NCBI GenBank assembly: GCA_947492825.1
Contig: CANLNT010000001.1
Location: 186,001-250,000 of the forward strand
Length of the DNA stretch: 64,000 bases
DNA from: an uncultured Paracoccaceae bacterium
Lineage (GTDB): Bacteria > Pseudomonadota > Alphaproteobacteria > Rhodobacterales > Rhodobacteraceae
Direction of reading: 5' to 3'
Shown here in pieces: positions 25,329 through 34,128 of the stretch (position 1 is its first letter; the number at the start of each line of letters is the position of its first letter). A program made the position numbers and the translations under genes. The notes below the pieces were generated by a model. It did no database searches, was not told the origin of the DNA, and saw only the letters and a program-made list of their open reading frames with translations.

Positions 25329-26926
25329 ACCGCGTTCGTTGCGCCATCTATACCCGCAAGAGCTCTGAAGACGGATTGGAGCAAGACTTTAACTCTCTGG
25401 ATGCCCAACGCGAGGCCTGCGAAGCTTACATCGCCAGCCAGCGTCATGAGGGATGGGAGCTGTTGCCTGACCACTATGATGACGGTGGGATATCAGGCGG
25501 CCATCTTGAACGTCCGGCACTGCAACGTCTGATGAATGAGGTTGATACCAAGCAGGTTGACCAGATCGTTGTCTACAAGATCGACCGCCTGACCAGATCG
25601 CTTGCTGACTTTGCCAAGCTCGTGGATCGTCTGGATGAGGCAGGTGCGTCGTTTGTCTCTGTCACACAGAGCTTCAATACGTCCACCAGCATGGGACGGC
25701 TGACACTCAACGTCCTGCTCAGCTTTGCCCAGTTTGAACGAGAAGTCACCGCAGAACGCATCCGCGACAAGATTGCGGCTTCTAAACGCAAAGGGCTCTG
25801 GATGGGTGGCAACGTGCCACTGGGTTACGACCCAGCAGGCAGAACACTCACGATCAACCCGAAGGAGGCACGAACGGTCAATACGATCTACGATCTCTAC
25901 GACGACTGCGGCGCCATAAACAAAGTGCGGGAGAAGACGGAGCAGCTCGGCTTGCGATCAAAGCAATGCCAGCTTGCTGATGGCAGACTGCGCGGTGGGC
26001 AATTGATTTCGCGCGGGCAGCTGCATCACATCCTGACCAACCCGATCTATGCCGGACGCATCCGGCACAAACGACAGGTCTTTGAGGGGCAGCACCCGGC
26101 GATCATTGATCCTGACAGGTGGGACCGCCTTCAACGGCAACTATCGGGCAAGAGCGCAAAGAGACGGCATACCAAACAGCACCGTGATCCATCTCCATTG
26201 GCAGGGAAGATCGTGGATGAAACCGGCCAGAAGCTGACGCCCAGCCATACCAAGAAGGGTGACCGACGGTACCGTTACTACATCTCGCAGAAGTTGGTGA
26301 CGGGTGTGACCCGTGCGGATGACAAGCAGCGGACATGGCGGATCCCTGCGGCTCAATTGGAAGACCCCATTGCCGAGGCGGTGCAGAAACACATTCGCGA
26401 TCTTTGCATCCGTAGTGCGGGACAAACGATTGTGGCCAGCAATGCCATGGTCATTGATCGCATTTGCGCATTCAAGACAGTCAAGACCGTACAGATCAAA
26501 CCCGGCGGGCTGACAATCCAGCACGAACCGAAACAGATTCTAACTCTTCTCGAAACGTCGACAGCTCTAGAATTGAATGAGCTACAACTCTTCCTGCCGT
26601 TCACCGCGCGTCGCCGGGGCGCAGAGATGAAGCTTGTCGTTGAAGGCGATAACACGGTTGATGAACGGCTGATGCGCAACATTGCCAATGCCAATCACTG
26701 GTATAAACGGATCAAAGAAGGCGCGACGTTTGACGATATCTCATCTGAGACCGGAACATCAAAGCGCCGCATCCAGCAGATGATCGCTCTCGCATTCCTT
26801 GCACCGGACGTTGTCCGTCAGATTACGCAAGGCAAACAGCCGATTGGCTTGACCTCGGACTGGCTCCTCCGACACGATCTGCCCGCCGACTGGGATGCGC
26901 AGCGCAAGCGCATCGCAAACCTCTAA
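25325..26926 (+). CDS. Large serine recombinase
   Basis: A 533-aa recombinase. The resolvase domain (about 1-150) holds the nucleophile Ser in YTRKSSEDG, then QREACEAYI, YDDGGISG and the helix E region FAQFEREVTAERIRDKI. The recombinase domain follows (NPIYAGRIRHKRQVFEGQHPAI), then a zinc-ribbon-like region without its Cys ligands (SPLAGKIVDETGQKLTP) and a C-terminal helix-turn-helix (ISSETGTSKRRIQQMIALAF). All key residues are intact, so it may be active. It heads toward the tRNA-Gln gene 167 bases downstream, which marks the island's likely right border. Confidence 0.93.
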   Translation: MNRVRCAIYTRKSSEDGLEQDFNSLDAQREACEAYIASQRHEGWELLPDHYDDGGISGGHLERPALQRLMNEVDTKQVDQIVVYKIDRLTRSLADFAKLVDRLDEAGASFVSVTQSFNTSTSMGRLTLNVLLSFAQFEREVTAERIRDKIAASKRKGLWMGGNVPLGYDPAGRTLTINPKEARTVNTIYDLYDDCGAINKVREKTEQLGLRSKQCQLADGRLRGGQLISRGQLHHILTNPIYAGRIRHKRQVFEGQHPAIIDPDRWDRLQRQLSGKSAKRRHTKQHRDPSPLAGKIVDETGQKLTPSHTKKGDRRYRYYISQKLVTGVTRADDKQRTWRIPAAQLEDPIAEAVQKHIRDLCIRSAGQTIVASNAMVIDRICAFKTVKTVQIKPGGLTIQHEPKQILTLLETSTALELNELQLFLPFTARRRGAEMKLVVEGDNTVDERLMRNIANANHWYKRIKEGATFDDISSETGTSKRRIQQMIALAFLAPDVVRQITQGKQPIGLTSDWLLRHDLPADWDAQRKRIANL

Positions 26927-27093
26927 AACGCCCCCAAAGTGTATCGCGGAAATGGCAAACGCAGACTGATGCGGTTGATTGCCAGATATTACTGGCCGTA
27001 GACTGTCTGCCGCAAAAGCACACCCGCGCAAGCCACGGAAACAACGGCACTAATTGCCGGAGACACATGTATCAGCGGTTTAGGTGAAAACGC

Positions 27094-27168
27094 TGGCTGG
27101 GGTGGTAGGATTCGAACCTACGATACACGGTACCAAAAACCGATGCCTTACCGCTTGGCTACACCCCA
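27094..27168 (-). tRNA. tRNA-Gln (anticodon UUG)
   Basis: Read on the minus strand it gives a complete cloverleaf: acceptor TGGGGTG pairing with CACCCCA, D-arm GCC...GGC, anticodon stem TCGGT/ACCGT with loop TTTTGGT (anticodon TTG), and T-arm GTAGG-TTCGAAT-CCTAC. The 3' CCA is encoded. The outermost anticodon-stem pair (27-43) is a U-U mismatch, otherwise the tRNA is normal. It lies 63 bases downstream of mscS on the same strand and borders the mobile island. Confidence 0.97.
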
Positions 27169-27231
27169 ACAGCGTGGCGCTAGATACGCCAGAGGTTTGG
27201 CCGGTTCAAGCCCCTCAGATGCGAAAAATGC

Positions 27232-28539
27232 TTATTCTGATTGGCCGTCTTGATCGAGGAGGTCATCGCGCTCTGTCTCGGCCCGTTCGGCGTCAATAAT
27301 CCGTTCCAGCGCCTCGTCGTTTGAGGCGGCGACATCGCTGATTTCCGGGTGTCGGACAGGTGGGGACGCAGGGGCCGAAACGGTGCGTTCGTCCGAGTCC
27401 ACCGCGCCGAGCATCTGAATGCGATAGGTGGTATCCGGCACTTCGACGCCTGAGACCTCGATCGCGTTTTTGACCTGTCGCAACGCTTCGCCTTTGGCCC
27501 GGACGAGCGAGGTTTCGGTCTGGTCGATCCAGCCAGTGACTACAAGAAAAACCGCGCCGTCCCCGATCCGGTCGATCCAGACCAACGGGGCCGGTTCGCC
27601 CAAGACAAAAGGCAATTGCGTGATGGTGTTTTCGGCCAGATCGCGCACGATGGTCAGGTCTGCATCAGATGCAACGCCGATTTCAAACTGAAACCGACGT
27701 TCGGCGTTGCGGGTAAAATTGACGATCCGGCTTTTGAAGACGGTGCTATTAGGGATGCGGATGTGGTTGCCATCGTAACTCAGCAGGATGGTGGCCCGGC
27801 TGGTCAGGCGGATGACCTTGCCCTCGTCGCCGTTGATCTCAATCGCGTCATTGGGGCGGAAGGGTTGCCGGATCGAAAGCATGATCGAGGCAATGAAGTT
27901 TTCAACCGTGTCCTTGACCGCAAAACCGATCGCAAGGCCTACGATACCTGCAGCACCAAGGATCGGGGTCAGAAGGGCGGTGGCGTTCAGGATGTCGAGC
28001 GCCACAATCAGGCCAAAGACCAGAAACGCCAACCGGATTAGCTGGCGATAGATGTCGGCGATGAAATCATTGGGGGCCAGCCGTTTGAACGGCCCTTTTT
28101 GGCGCGCGATCAGGAAGCCCAGAAAGACAATCGCGGCGAAAGCGGTAAGGGCGATCAGCAAGAGCGGCAAGAGCGTGACCGTCTGGTCAAAGCGGGCGCG
28201 GAAACGTTCGACCGCGGGGTTCAGACGCGCGGCCACATCGGTGGTTTCAACAACGGTGTTGCGCACTGCCACCACGCCTTCGATCCGGTTGACCAGTGGG
28301 TCCAGCGCCTCTGCCTCTGCCAAGGAGGTCGCGGTGCCGCGCAGGGTGACCACGCCTTCGTCGACCACGACCGTCACATCGTCATAGTTGCCTAGCGCGT
28401 CGAGGATTTCGCGAATGCGGACGGCCATGTCGGCGTCTTGCTGATCGGAACTGACAGCGGTGATCGTGCCGGTCGCTTCTTGTGCGGAAAGGGGTACGGC
28501 AAGGGCCAGCAACACGGCCAAAAGGGTGAGAATACGCAT
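27232..28539 (-). CDS. MscS-family mechanosensitive channel with BON domain
   Basis: A 435-aa envelope protein: signal peptide (LTLLAVLLALAVPLSAQ), a periplasmic BON domain (about 30-100, with VDEGVVTLRGTA), three or so membrane spans including the pore helix GAAGIVGLAIGFAVKDTVENFIAS, and the cytoplasmic MscS beta domain with FRPNDAIEING and RIPNSTVFKSRIVNF. It opens under membrane tension to release solutes. The real start is the ATG at 28539; the frame also has TTG just before. BON fusions are common in alphaproteobacterial channels. Confidence 0.93.
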   Translation of the reverse strand: MRILTLLAVLLALAVPLSAQEATGTITAVSSDQQDADMAVRIREILDALGNYDDVTVVVDEGVVTLRGTATSLAEAEALDPLVNRIEGVVAVRNTVVETTDVAARLNPAVERFRARFDQTVTLLPLLLIALTAFAAIVFLGFLIARQKGPFKRLAPNDFIADIYRQLIRLAFLVFGLIVALDILNATALLTPILGAAGIVGLAIGFAVKDTVENFIASIMLSIRQPFRPNDAIEINGDEGKVIRLTSRATILLSYDGNHIRIPNSTVFKSRIVNFTRNAERRFQFEIGVASDADLTIVRDLAENTITQLPFVLGEPAPLVWIDRIGDGAVFLVVTGWIDQTETSLVRAKGEALRQVKNAIEVSGVEVPDTTYRIQMLGAVDSDERTVSAPASPPVRHPEISDVAASNDEALERIIDAERAETERDDLLDQDGQSE

Positions 28540-28599
28540 CAATCGTCCCGGTCAATTTTGATGCAGACTAGGGCGATTGCGCCATTGGGGAAAGCCCTG

Positions 28600-29433
28600 T
28601 CAGACGCGCAGCGGGTCCGCCTTGGCCAGCGCGTCAAAGCCCAACAGGCTGTGCACAAAGGCGCGCATCTGCGGCAGGGGGATCATGTTGGGCCCGTCAG
28701 AGGGGGCATTGTCAGGGTCTTCGTGAGTTTCGATGAAGACCGCCGCGATACCAAGTGACACCGCCGCGCGGGCCATGACGGGTGCAAATTCGCGCTGACC
28801 GCCGGAACTGCCGCCTTGGCCGCCGGGTTGTTGCACCGAATGGGTGGCGTCCATCACCACCGGATAACCGGAGGTTGCCATTGTTGGTAAACTGCGCATA
28901 TCGGCCACCAGCGTGTTGTAACCAAAGGATACGCCGCGTTCGGTCAGCAAGATACGCTTATTGCCGGTGCTTTCGATTTTTGGGATCACGTTCAGGAATT
29001 CCCAAGGGGCGAGAAACTGACCCTTTTTGACATTGATCACAGCACCGGTTTCGCCTGCGGCCAGCAACAGATCGGTTTGGCGGCACAGGAATGCCGGGAT
29101 TTGCATGACGTCCACAACCTCGGCCACGGTGGCGCAGTGGTCTGGGGCATGAACATCGGTCAGCGTTGGACAACCAATCTGATCTTTCACGGTCTGCATG
29201 ACCTTCAGGCCCTCATCCATGCCAAGGCCGCGTTTGCCCGAAAGCGATGTGCGGTTGGCCTTGTCATAGCTGCCTTTAAAGACGAATTGCGCGCCCGCAT
29301 CCGCGCAAACCTGTGCCATTTCAGAGGCAATCATCAGCGCGTGATCGGTGCTTTCAAGCTGGCAGGGACCCGCGATGACCAAAAGCGGGCGGTCGTTGCT
29401 GACCGTCAGGTCACCGATATTGACGTCGATCAT
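28600..29433 (-). CDS. kdsA: 3-deoxy-8-phosphooctulonate synthase
   Basis: A 277-aa TIM-barrel enzyme condensing phosphoenolpyruvate and arabinose 5-phosphate into Kdo 8-phosphate for lipopolysaccharide and capsule linkers. Signature segments: IAGPCQLES at residues 20-28, FKGSYDKANRTS, LTDVHAPDHC, the phosphate-binding TERGVSFGYNTLV, MDATHSVQQPGG and HEDPDNAPSDGPNMIPL. The metal Cys usual in some KdsA types is replaced by Asn (CQLES with later NANRTS pattern), so the metal class is uncertain. It overlaps kpsE by four bases (ATGA), tying Kdo supply to capsule export. Confidence 0.95.
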   Translation of the reverse strand: MIDVNIGDLTVSNDRPLLVIAGPCQLESTDHALMIASEMAQVCADAGAQFVFKGSYDKANRTSLSGKRGLGMDEGLKVMQTVKDQIGCPTLTDVHAPDHCATVAEVVDVMQIPAFLCRQTDLLLAAGETGAVINVKKGQFLAPWEFLNVIPKIESTGNKRILLTERGVSFGYNTLVADMRSLPTMATSGYPVVMDATHSVQQPGGQGGSSGGQREFAPVMARAAVSLGIAAVFIETHEDPDNAPSDGPNMIPLPQMRAFVHSLLGFDALAKADPLRV

Positions 29434-31007
29434 GATGTGACCTGTTCGCGCAGGATGGAGGACGTGATAGAGAGCATCAGATAGGCACCTGCAAAGATCA
29501 GGAAGGCAAGGATCGTGTTTTCAAAGGCACGCGGGTATGTCGCCTCATCCGGGGCGACAGGTTCAACACCCAGCGACAGATAGCGCACCTGACGGTTCGC
29601 CTCAATCTGGGCGGCCTCCATCTGGGTCAGGGCAGCCTGCACCTGCAAAGTCTGAAACTGGTAGTTTTCTTCGGCCAGCCGCAACTCTGTGTTGCGAACG
29701 GCCAGCGACGTGCCTTCGCCAGAGGCGGTCATCTGATTGCGCAGATCGTCAATCAGCGACTCGATATTGGCGATCTGGCCGCGGAGCGCGTCGACCTGTG
29801 CCTGATTGGGCCGCGCGACGTTCAGCCGTTCGGACAATGTCAGTTGCAACTGCTGTCGCTGCTGTTCCAGCGCCGAAATCTGTGCCGTTAAAGCGCCAGT
29901 TTCCCCGGTGACGTCGATCACCGAAAACTCTTCCTGAATGCGCAACAGCTCTTCAAGTGCGGCTGTGCGGCGGTCTTCGGCGTTTTGATAATTCTCCCGC
30001 GCGCCAGCCATTGCGGCATCACGGGGCCGCTGGGTGAGTTGGTCGACCTGTTCTTCGGCGTAACTGATCAGCGCGTTGGAATAGGTCTGACTGGTTTCGG
30101 GGTCAGCGGCCACGACTTCCATCCGCACGATACCTTCGGTCGGGTCATAGCTGATGTTGACGCGGTCAGAATACACCTTGAACGCCGCCTCATTGGTGGC
30201 GTCCGCGTCAAGCCGTTGAATGGGATCGATGTCGGGGTTGCTGAAATGCGCTTTGAACCCGTGTTCTTCGTCCAACCGGACCATGGCAGCACGGCTTTCC
30301 AGATAGGATTGCACCGCGATGCTGTCCTGCTGGGTGGCCATTGATGTGCCTTGAAACAGACCGCCCAGCCCACCGGGTGCTTGCCCGGATTCAGCTTGCT
30401 GGATCACGAACTCCGAATTGGTGGCATACATCGGCGTCGCGATCAGCATGTAGTACCAGCCAACAAGGAACGTTGGAAGCAACACAAAGATCGATAACCG
30501 CATCCCCAAAAGCGCCAGCTTGCGACGGCGGCGTTTGGCGATGTCGCGCTGGATCGCAAGGATCTCTGCCGCGCGATTGTCTGCCGGTGCGGCGCGTTCG
30601 GTCGAGGGCAGATTGTCAGGTTTTTGCGGCACTGTTTGCGGCAATTGCACACGGGACTTGGACGGCACATTGCCCTTGGCTGCGCCGTGCGCATCAGTGC
30701 CGCCCTTTGGGGCCACAAGTTCAAGGATTGTGGATTGCTGGAATGGATCAACACCTGCCGCGCGCAACTGACGCACTGCGTCAAAGTCGGACGTAGCAGC
30801 GATACCGTTCTTTTGCGCCACCCGGCGGGCCATGCGCAGTTGCCGACCTGTCAGACCCTCTTGCCGGATCGCGTCAATCGACTGGGCCTTTTCAGCCGCA
30901 GGCGATGGCCCATCCGCCGCTGAAGCCTTCGGGGCGGCTGTGTTGCCACTGCCGGGACCTTCGCCGCGGCGAATGCGGAATTTCTTAGCCTTGGGTTTGG
31001 TAGTCAT
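29430..31007 (-). CDS. kpsE: Capsule polysaccharide export inner-membrane protein (KpsE/CtrB type)
   Basis: A 525-aa protein: a long disordered, Pro/Ala-rich cytoplasmic N-terminus with a basic start (KPKAKKFRIRRGEG), a span near residues 170-190 (LGMRLSIFVLLPTFLVGWYY), a large periplasmic domain with coiled coils rich in Gln and Glu (about 320-460), and a C-terminal span (ENTILAFLIFAGAYLMLSI). This layout is that of the polysaccharide co-polymerase or periplasmic adaptor of ABC capsule exporters. The ATG at 31007 is chosen; the 23-base overlap with kpsT supports coupled translation. Confidence 0.88.
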   Translation of the reverse strand: MTTKPKAKKFRIRRGEGPGSGNTAAPKASAADGPSPAAEKAQSIDAIRQEGLTGRQLRMARRVAQKNGIAATSDFDAVRQLRAAGVDPFQQSTILELVAPKGGTDAHGAAKGNVPSKSRVQLPQTVPQKPDNLPSTERAAPADNRAAEILAIQRDIAKRRRRKLALLGMRLSIFVLLPTFLVGWYYMLIATPMYATNSEFVIQQAESGQAPGGLGGLFQGTSMATQQDSIAVQSYLESRAAMVRLDEEHGFKAHFSNPDIDPIQRLDADATNEAAFKVYSDRVNISYDPTEGIVRMEVVAADPETSQTYSNALISYAEEQVDQLTQRPRDAAMAGARENYQNAEDRRTAALEELLRIQEEFSVIDVTGETGALTAQISALEQQRQQLQLTLSERLNVARPNQAQVDALRGQIANIESLIDDLRNQMTASGEGTSLAVRNTELRLAEENYQFQTLQVQAALTQMEAAQIEANRQVRYLSLGVEPVAPDEATYPRAFENTILAFLIFAGAYLMLSITSSILREQVTS

Positions 31008-31644
31008 AGAGCTGCTTTGCCTCTTCCAAGGTGTCAAACATTGTCAGGCGCCCATCTTTCAGCACCGCCGCAGACCGTGCGAACCGTTCTAACGTCTCGG
31101 CCTGATGGGACACAATGATCACCGTTGTGGTTTCCAGTCTTTCGCGCAGAACTTCGCCTGCCTTGCGGTTGAATTCGACGTCTGTTGTGGCTGGCATGCC
31201 TTCGTCAATCAGGTAGATGTCGAAATCAAGCGCCAGCATCAGCGAAAAGGTAAATCGCGCGCGCATACCCTGGCTATAGGTGCCGATGGGCATGTCAAAG
31301 TATTCGGCGATCCCGCTCATCCAGCGGCTGAACGCCTCGACATAGTCGGCATCCAGACCATAAAGCTGCGCAATATAGCGCGCGTTTTCGCGACCCGTGT
31401 GGCGATTTACGACACCGCCCATGAAGCCCAGCGGGAAAGAGATGCGGCAGCCCCGGGTGATCGTCCCTTCGTCCGGTTTTTCAAGCCCGGCCATCATGTT
31501 GATCAGCGTCGTCTTGCCAGTGCCATTGGGGGCCAGAATGCCCAGCGAATTGCCCAGTTCCACGCGAAACGACACGCGGTCAAGGATCACCTTGCGCTGG
31601 GTGCCGGTCCAAAAGGACTTTGAGACGTTGAGGAATTCCAACAT
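30985..31644 (-). CDS. kpsT: Capsule ABC transporter ATP-binding protein
   Basis: A 219-aa ATPase: Walker A LAPNGTGKTTLINMM near 36-50, signature YSQGMRARFTFSLML near 122, Walker B FDIYLIDEGMP near 140, and the switch His in VSHQAET. The short length without extra domains and the sequence are typical of KpsT/CtrD. It energises polymer export with a KpsM permease, which is not in the window. It is the first gene of the kpsT-kpsE-kdsA run. Confidence 0.93.
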   Translation of the reverse strand: MLEFLNVSKSFWTGTQRKVILDRVSFRVELGNSLGILAPNGTGKTTLINMMAGLEKPDEGTITRGCRISFPLGFMGGVVNRHTGRENARYIAQLYGLDADYVEAFSRWMSGIAEYFDMPIGTYSQGMRARFTFSLMLALDFDIYLIDEGMPATTDVEFNRKAGEVLRERLETTTVIIVSHQAETLERFARSAAVLKDGRLTMFDTLEEAKQLYDYQTQG

Positions 31645-31841
31645 CGGGCCTGTTCATCCGCTCTGACTGTCGCCGGGTTGTTATCACGACAATTGGTTAA
31701 GGGCGCCTCTAACCGGGTGCCTTTGTGCGCAGTATGCCAAAGGAGTGTGTCCAAAAACAGGCAATTCTTGCGATTTCGGAACCTGTAGCGAAGTTGTGCT
31801 GTGGGTTTTGCTTTGGTTATGCGGCGCTTAAAGTGACGGGT

Positions 31842-32423
31842 ATGACGTTGACCAAGGACATCGCTGCCTGCCGATTGTGTGCAGATCGCTTCGCAGCGAC
31901 GCAAACCGCGCATGAACCGCGCCCGGTCGTCTGGTTCGAAGGTCCGGCCCGGATTCTGATCGCCGGGCAGGCCCCAGGTGCGCGGGTGCACGAGGCGGGT
32001 ATCCCGTTTCACGACCCCTCGGGCGACCGTTTGCGGGACTGGTTGGGGTTGGACAGTGACACCTTCTATGACCGCAGCCGCATTGCAATTTTGCCGATGG
32101 CGTTTTGTTTTCCGGGTTACGACGCCAAAGGATCGGACCTCCCGCCGCCCAGGATTTGCGCCACAACATGGCGTGACAAGGCGATGGCGCAGATCGCGGA
32201 CCCATCGCTGACCCTTTTGATCGGAGGCTATGCGCAGAACTGGCATTTCGGCGCACGGATGGGTGTGACAGATCGGGTGAAAGGGTGGCGTGATCACGCG
32301 CCGCGCGTCTTTCCCTTGCCTCATCCGTCGTGGCGCAATACCGGGTGGATCAAACGCAATCCGTGGTTCTCAGATGAGCTGTTGCCGGTGTTGCGCGCGC
32401 GGGTAAAAGAGGTGCTGACATGA
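31842..32423 (+). CDS. Uracil-DNA glycosylase family protein
   Basis: A 193-aa protein with family-4/5-like landmarks: IAACRLCADRF (a Cys pair), ILIAGQAPGARVHEAGIPFHDP (the GQxPG water-binding motif) and C-terminal LPHPSWRN with the DNA-intercalating loop. Roles in uracil removal are known for the family; this short version has one Cys pair where four iron-sulfur Cys are usual in families 4 and 5, so cluster binding is doubtful. The ATG at 31842 is preferred over upstream frames. Its TGA overlaps the start of sseB-like. Confidence 0.85.
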   Translation: MTLTKDIAACRLCADRFAATQTAHEPRPVVWFEGPARILIAGQAPGARVHEAGIPFHDPSGDRLRDWLGLDSDTFYDRSRIAILPMAFCFPGYDAKGSDLPPPRICATTWRDKAMAQIADPSLTLLIGGYAQNWHFGARMGVTDRVKGWRDHAPRVFPLPHPSWRNTGWIKRNPWFSDELLPVLRARVKEVLT

Positions 32424-33202
32424 CATTGACCGATCTTGATCAGGCCCATGCCGCCATGCAATCCGCACCCGATGATGACGCCGCGCGTCTGCGGTTTCAT
32501 GAACGATTGGCCGATACTGAGTTGTTTCTGTTGCTGGCCGGAGAGCCTGAAGGCGATCAGATCGAGCCGGAACTTTTTGAGATCGAGGGCAAATCCTATG
32601 CGCTGGTCTTTGACCGCGAGGAACGCCTGTCCGATTTCACAGGTCGCGTTGTGCCCTATGCCGGTCTGCCGGGCCGCGCGCTGGCAGGGATGTTGGCCGG
32701 GCAGGGGATTGGGCTGGCGCTGAATGTGCAAGTGGCACCCTCTGCGATGCTGATCTCTTCCGAAGCGGTGGATTGGCTGGTTGAGACGTTGGAACACGCC
32801 CCCGAGGAACAAGAGGCGCGTCTGGTCGCCATCGACGTCCCGCGTGGCCTGCCCGAAGAGGTTGTGACTGGGTTAGATCGGAAACTTGCCATTGCAGCAG
32901 GACTGGCAAGTCATGCCTTTCTGGCTGCGGCCACCTATGAGGACGGCGGCAAGGGCCACGTTCTGGCCTTTGTGGATGCCAAGGCGGGCGCAGAACAGGC
33001 TCTTGCTAACGCCGCCGGAGAGGCGCTGCGGTTTTCGGGCATCGAAGCGGGGGTGATGGATGTGATGTTCGTCGGCGCTGCCGACGAAATGGCCGCACGG
33101 TTGGGACGGGTCGGTTTGCGGTTCGATCTGCCGATGCCTGCCGAACGGCTGGCACCTGTGGCCCCCGGGACCGACCCCGCAAAGCCGCCAAAGCTGCGTT
33201 AG
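32420..33202 (+). CDS. SseB-domain protein
   Basis: A 260-aa soluble protein with an N-terminal SseB domain (LFLLLAGEPEGDQIEPELFE, LVFDREERLSDFTGRVVPYAGLPGR) and a C-terminal part rich in Ala and Gly (AATYEDGGKGHVLAFVDAKAG). The SseB domain is known from enhancers of serine sensitivity and secretion-related proteins, with no fixed biochemical role. It overlaps the preceding glycosylase gene (ATGA) and ends head-on with ghrA, the two stop codons sharing bases 33200-33201. Confidence 0.88.
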   Translation: MTLTDLDQAHAAMQSAPDDDAARLRFHERLADTELFLLLAGEPEGDQIEPELFEIEGKSYALVFDREERLSDFTGRVVPYAGLPGRALAGMLAGQGIGLALNVQVAPSAMLISSEAVDWLVETLEHAPEEQEARLVAIDVPRGLPEEVVTGLDRKLAIAAGLASHAFLAAATYEDGGKGHVLAFVDAKAGAEQALANAAGEALRFSGIEAGVMDVMFVGAADEMAARLGRVGLRFDLPMPAERLAPVAPGTDPAKPPKLR

Positions 33203-34128
33203 TAGCCCGCCGCGCGATCCACCAGATTAAGCAACGGTTCACCCGCTTCGCTGCGCCGGATGTTTTCGGCGATCACATTGGCAGCCGACGCAGGCCGCGT
33301 GACAGAGGCGATGTGCGGCGTCACTGTGACTTTGGGGTCATGCCAAAAGGGGTTTTCGGGGGGCAACGGCTCTGTCCGGAACACATCAAGCGTCGCGTGT
33401 CCGATCTGGCCGGTGTCCAGCGCTTCAAGCAGGGCATCGTCATCAATCAGTGCGCCGCGCCCAGGGTTCAGGATCACGGCACCTTTGGGCAGAACCGCGA
33501 GAGTTTCGGCGTTGATGATATTCTCGGTCGCGTCCGTGAGCGGCAGCAAAAGCACCACGATCTGTGCGGTACCAAGCGCGCCCAGCAGAACATCAGGGCC
33601 GGACAGGCAGCCAACGCCGTCAACTGTCTTGGGTGACCGTGACCACCCGGTGACCGGAAAGCCAAGCTGCGCCAATGCCTGACCACAAGCCGCACCAAGC
33701 GCGCCGAGGCCCAGAATGGTGACGGGACGATCTTTTGACAGGGGCGGGAACGCCGGGTCCCAGTCAGGCTCTGGCGCGGTGATGTGGCGATCCAGTCCCA
33801 GATGATGCCGCAGCGTGTGGCCCACAACCCATTCGACCATGCCTTGGGTCAGGCTGTCATCAACCATGCGGGCAAGAGGCTGGGTCAGTGTCTCGTTTGT
33901 GACGATGCTTTCCACACCGGCCCAAAGGCCCAGCACCGCCTTGCACCGCGTGAAGGGCGTGAAATCGGACATCGGGCCGGTGGGTGTGAAGATGATATAG
34001 TCGGTCTGGTCCGGCGCGTGATCGCGGCTGAGCGTCACGTCAAGCCCAGCCGCGTCAAAGGCCTTTTCCAGCGCGTCCTGATACATCACCCAATCATCAT
34101 CGGGGGCAGAGAAAAGTACGTTGATCAT
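33199..34128 (-). CDS. ghrA: Glyoxylate/hydroxypyruvate reductase A-type dehydrogenase
   Basis: A 309-aa D-2-hydroxyacid dehydrogenase. The NAD(P) motif GLGALGAACGQAL lies near 140; catalytic Arg is in LNPGRGALIDDDALL, Glu in DVFRTEPLPPENPFW and His in VTPHIASVTRP. It reduces glyoxylate or hydroxypyruvate with NADPH, a use that fits photorespiratory-like C2 metabolism in roseobacters. Its ATG overlaps the rodA stop by one base, an odd companion for a wall-elongation operon. Confidence 0.9.
   Translation of the reverse strand: MINVLFSAPDDDWVMYQDALEKAFDAAGLDVTLSRDHAPDQTDYIIFTPTGPMSDFTPFTRCKAVLGLWAGVESIVTNETLTQPLARMVDDSLTQGMVEWVVGHTLRHHLGLDRHITAPEPDWDPAFPPLSKDRPVTILGLGALGAACGQALAQLGFPVTGWSRSPKTVDGVGCLSGPDVLLGALGTAQIVVLLLPLTDATENIINAETLAVLPKGAVILNPGRGALIDDDALLEALDTGQIGHATLDVFRTEPLPPENPFWHDPKVTVTPHIASVTRPASAANVIAENIRRSEAGEPLLNLVDRAAGY

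Noticed and set aside
31587-32324. 245-aa minus-strand frame over the uracil-DNA glycosylase-like gene
   Set aside because: It is antisense to a gene with clear motifs and overlaps the kpsT start; no family is visible in it.
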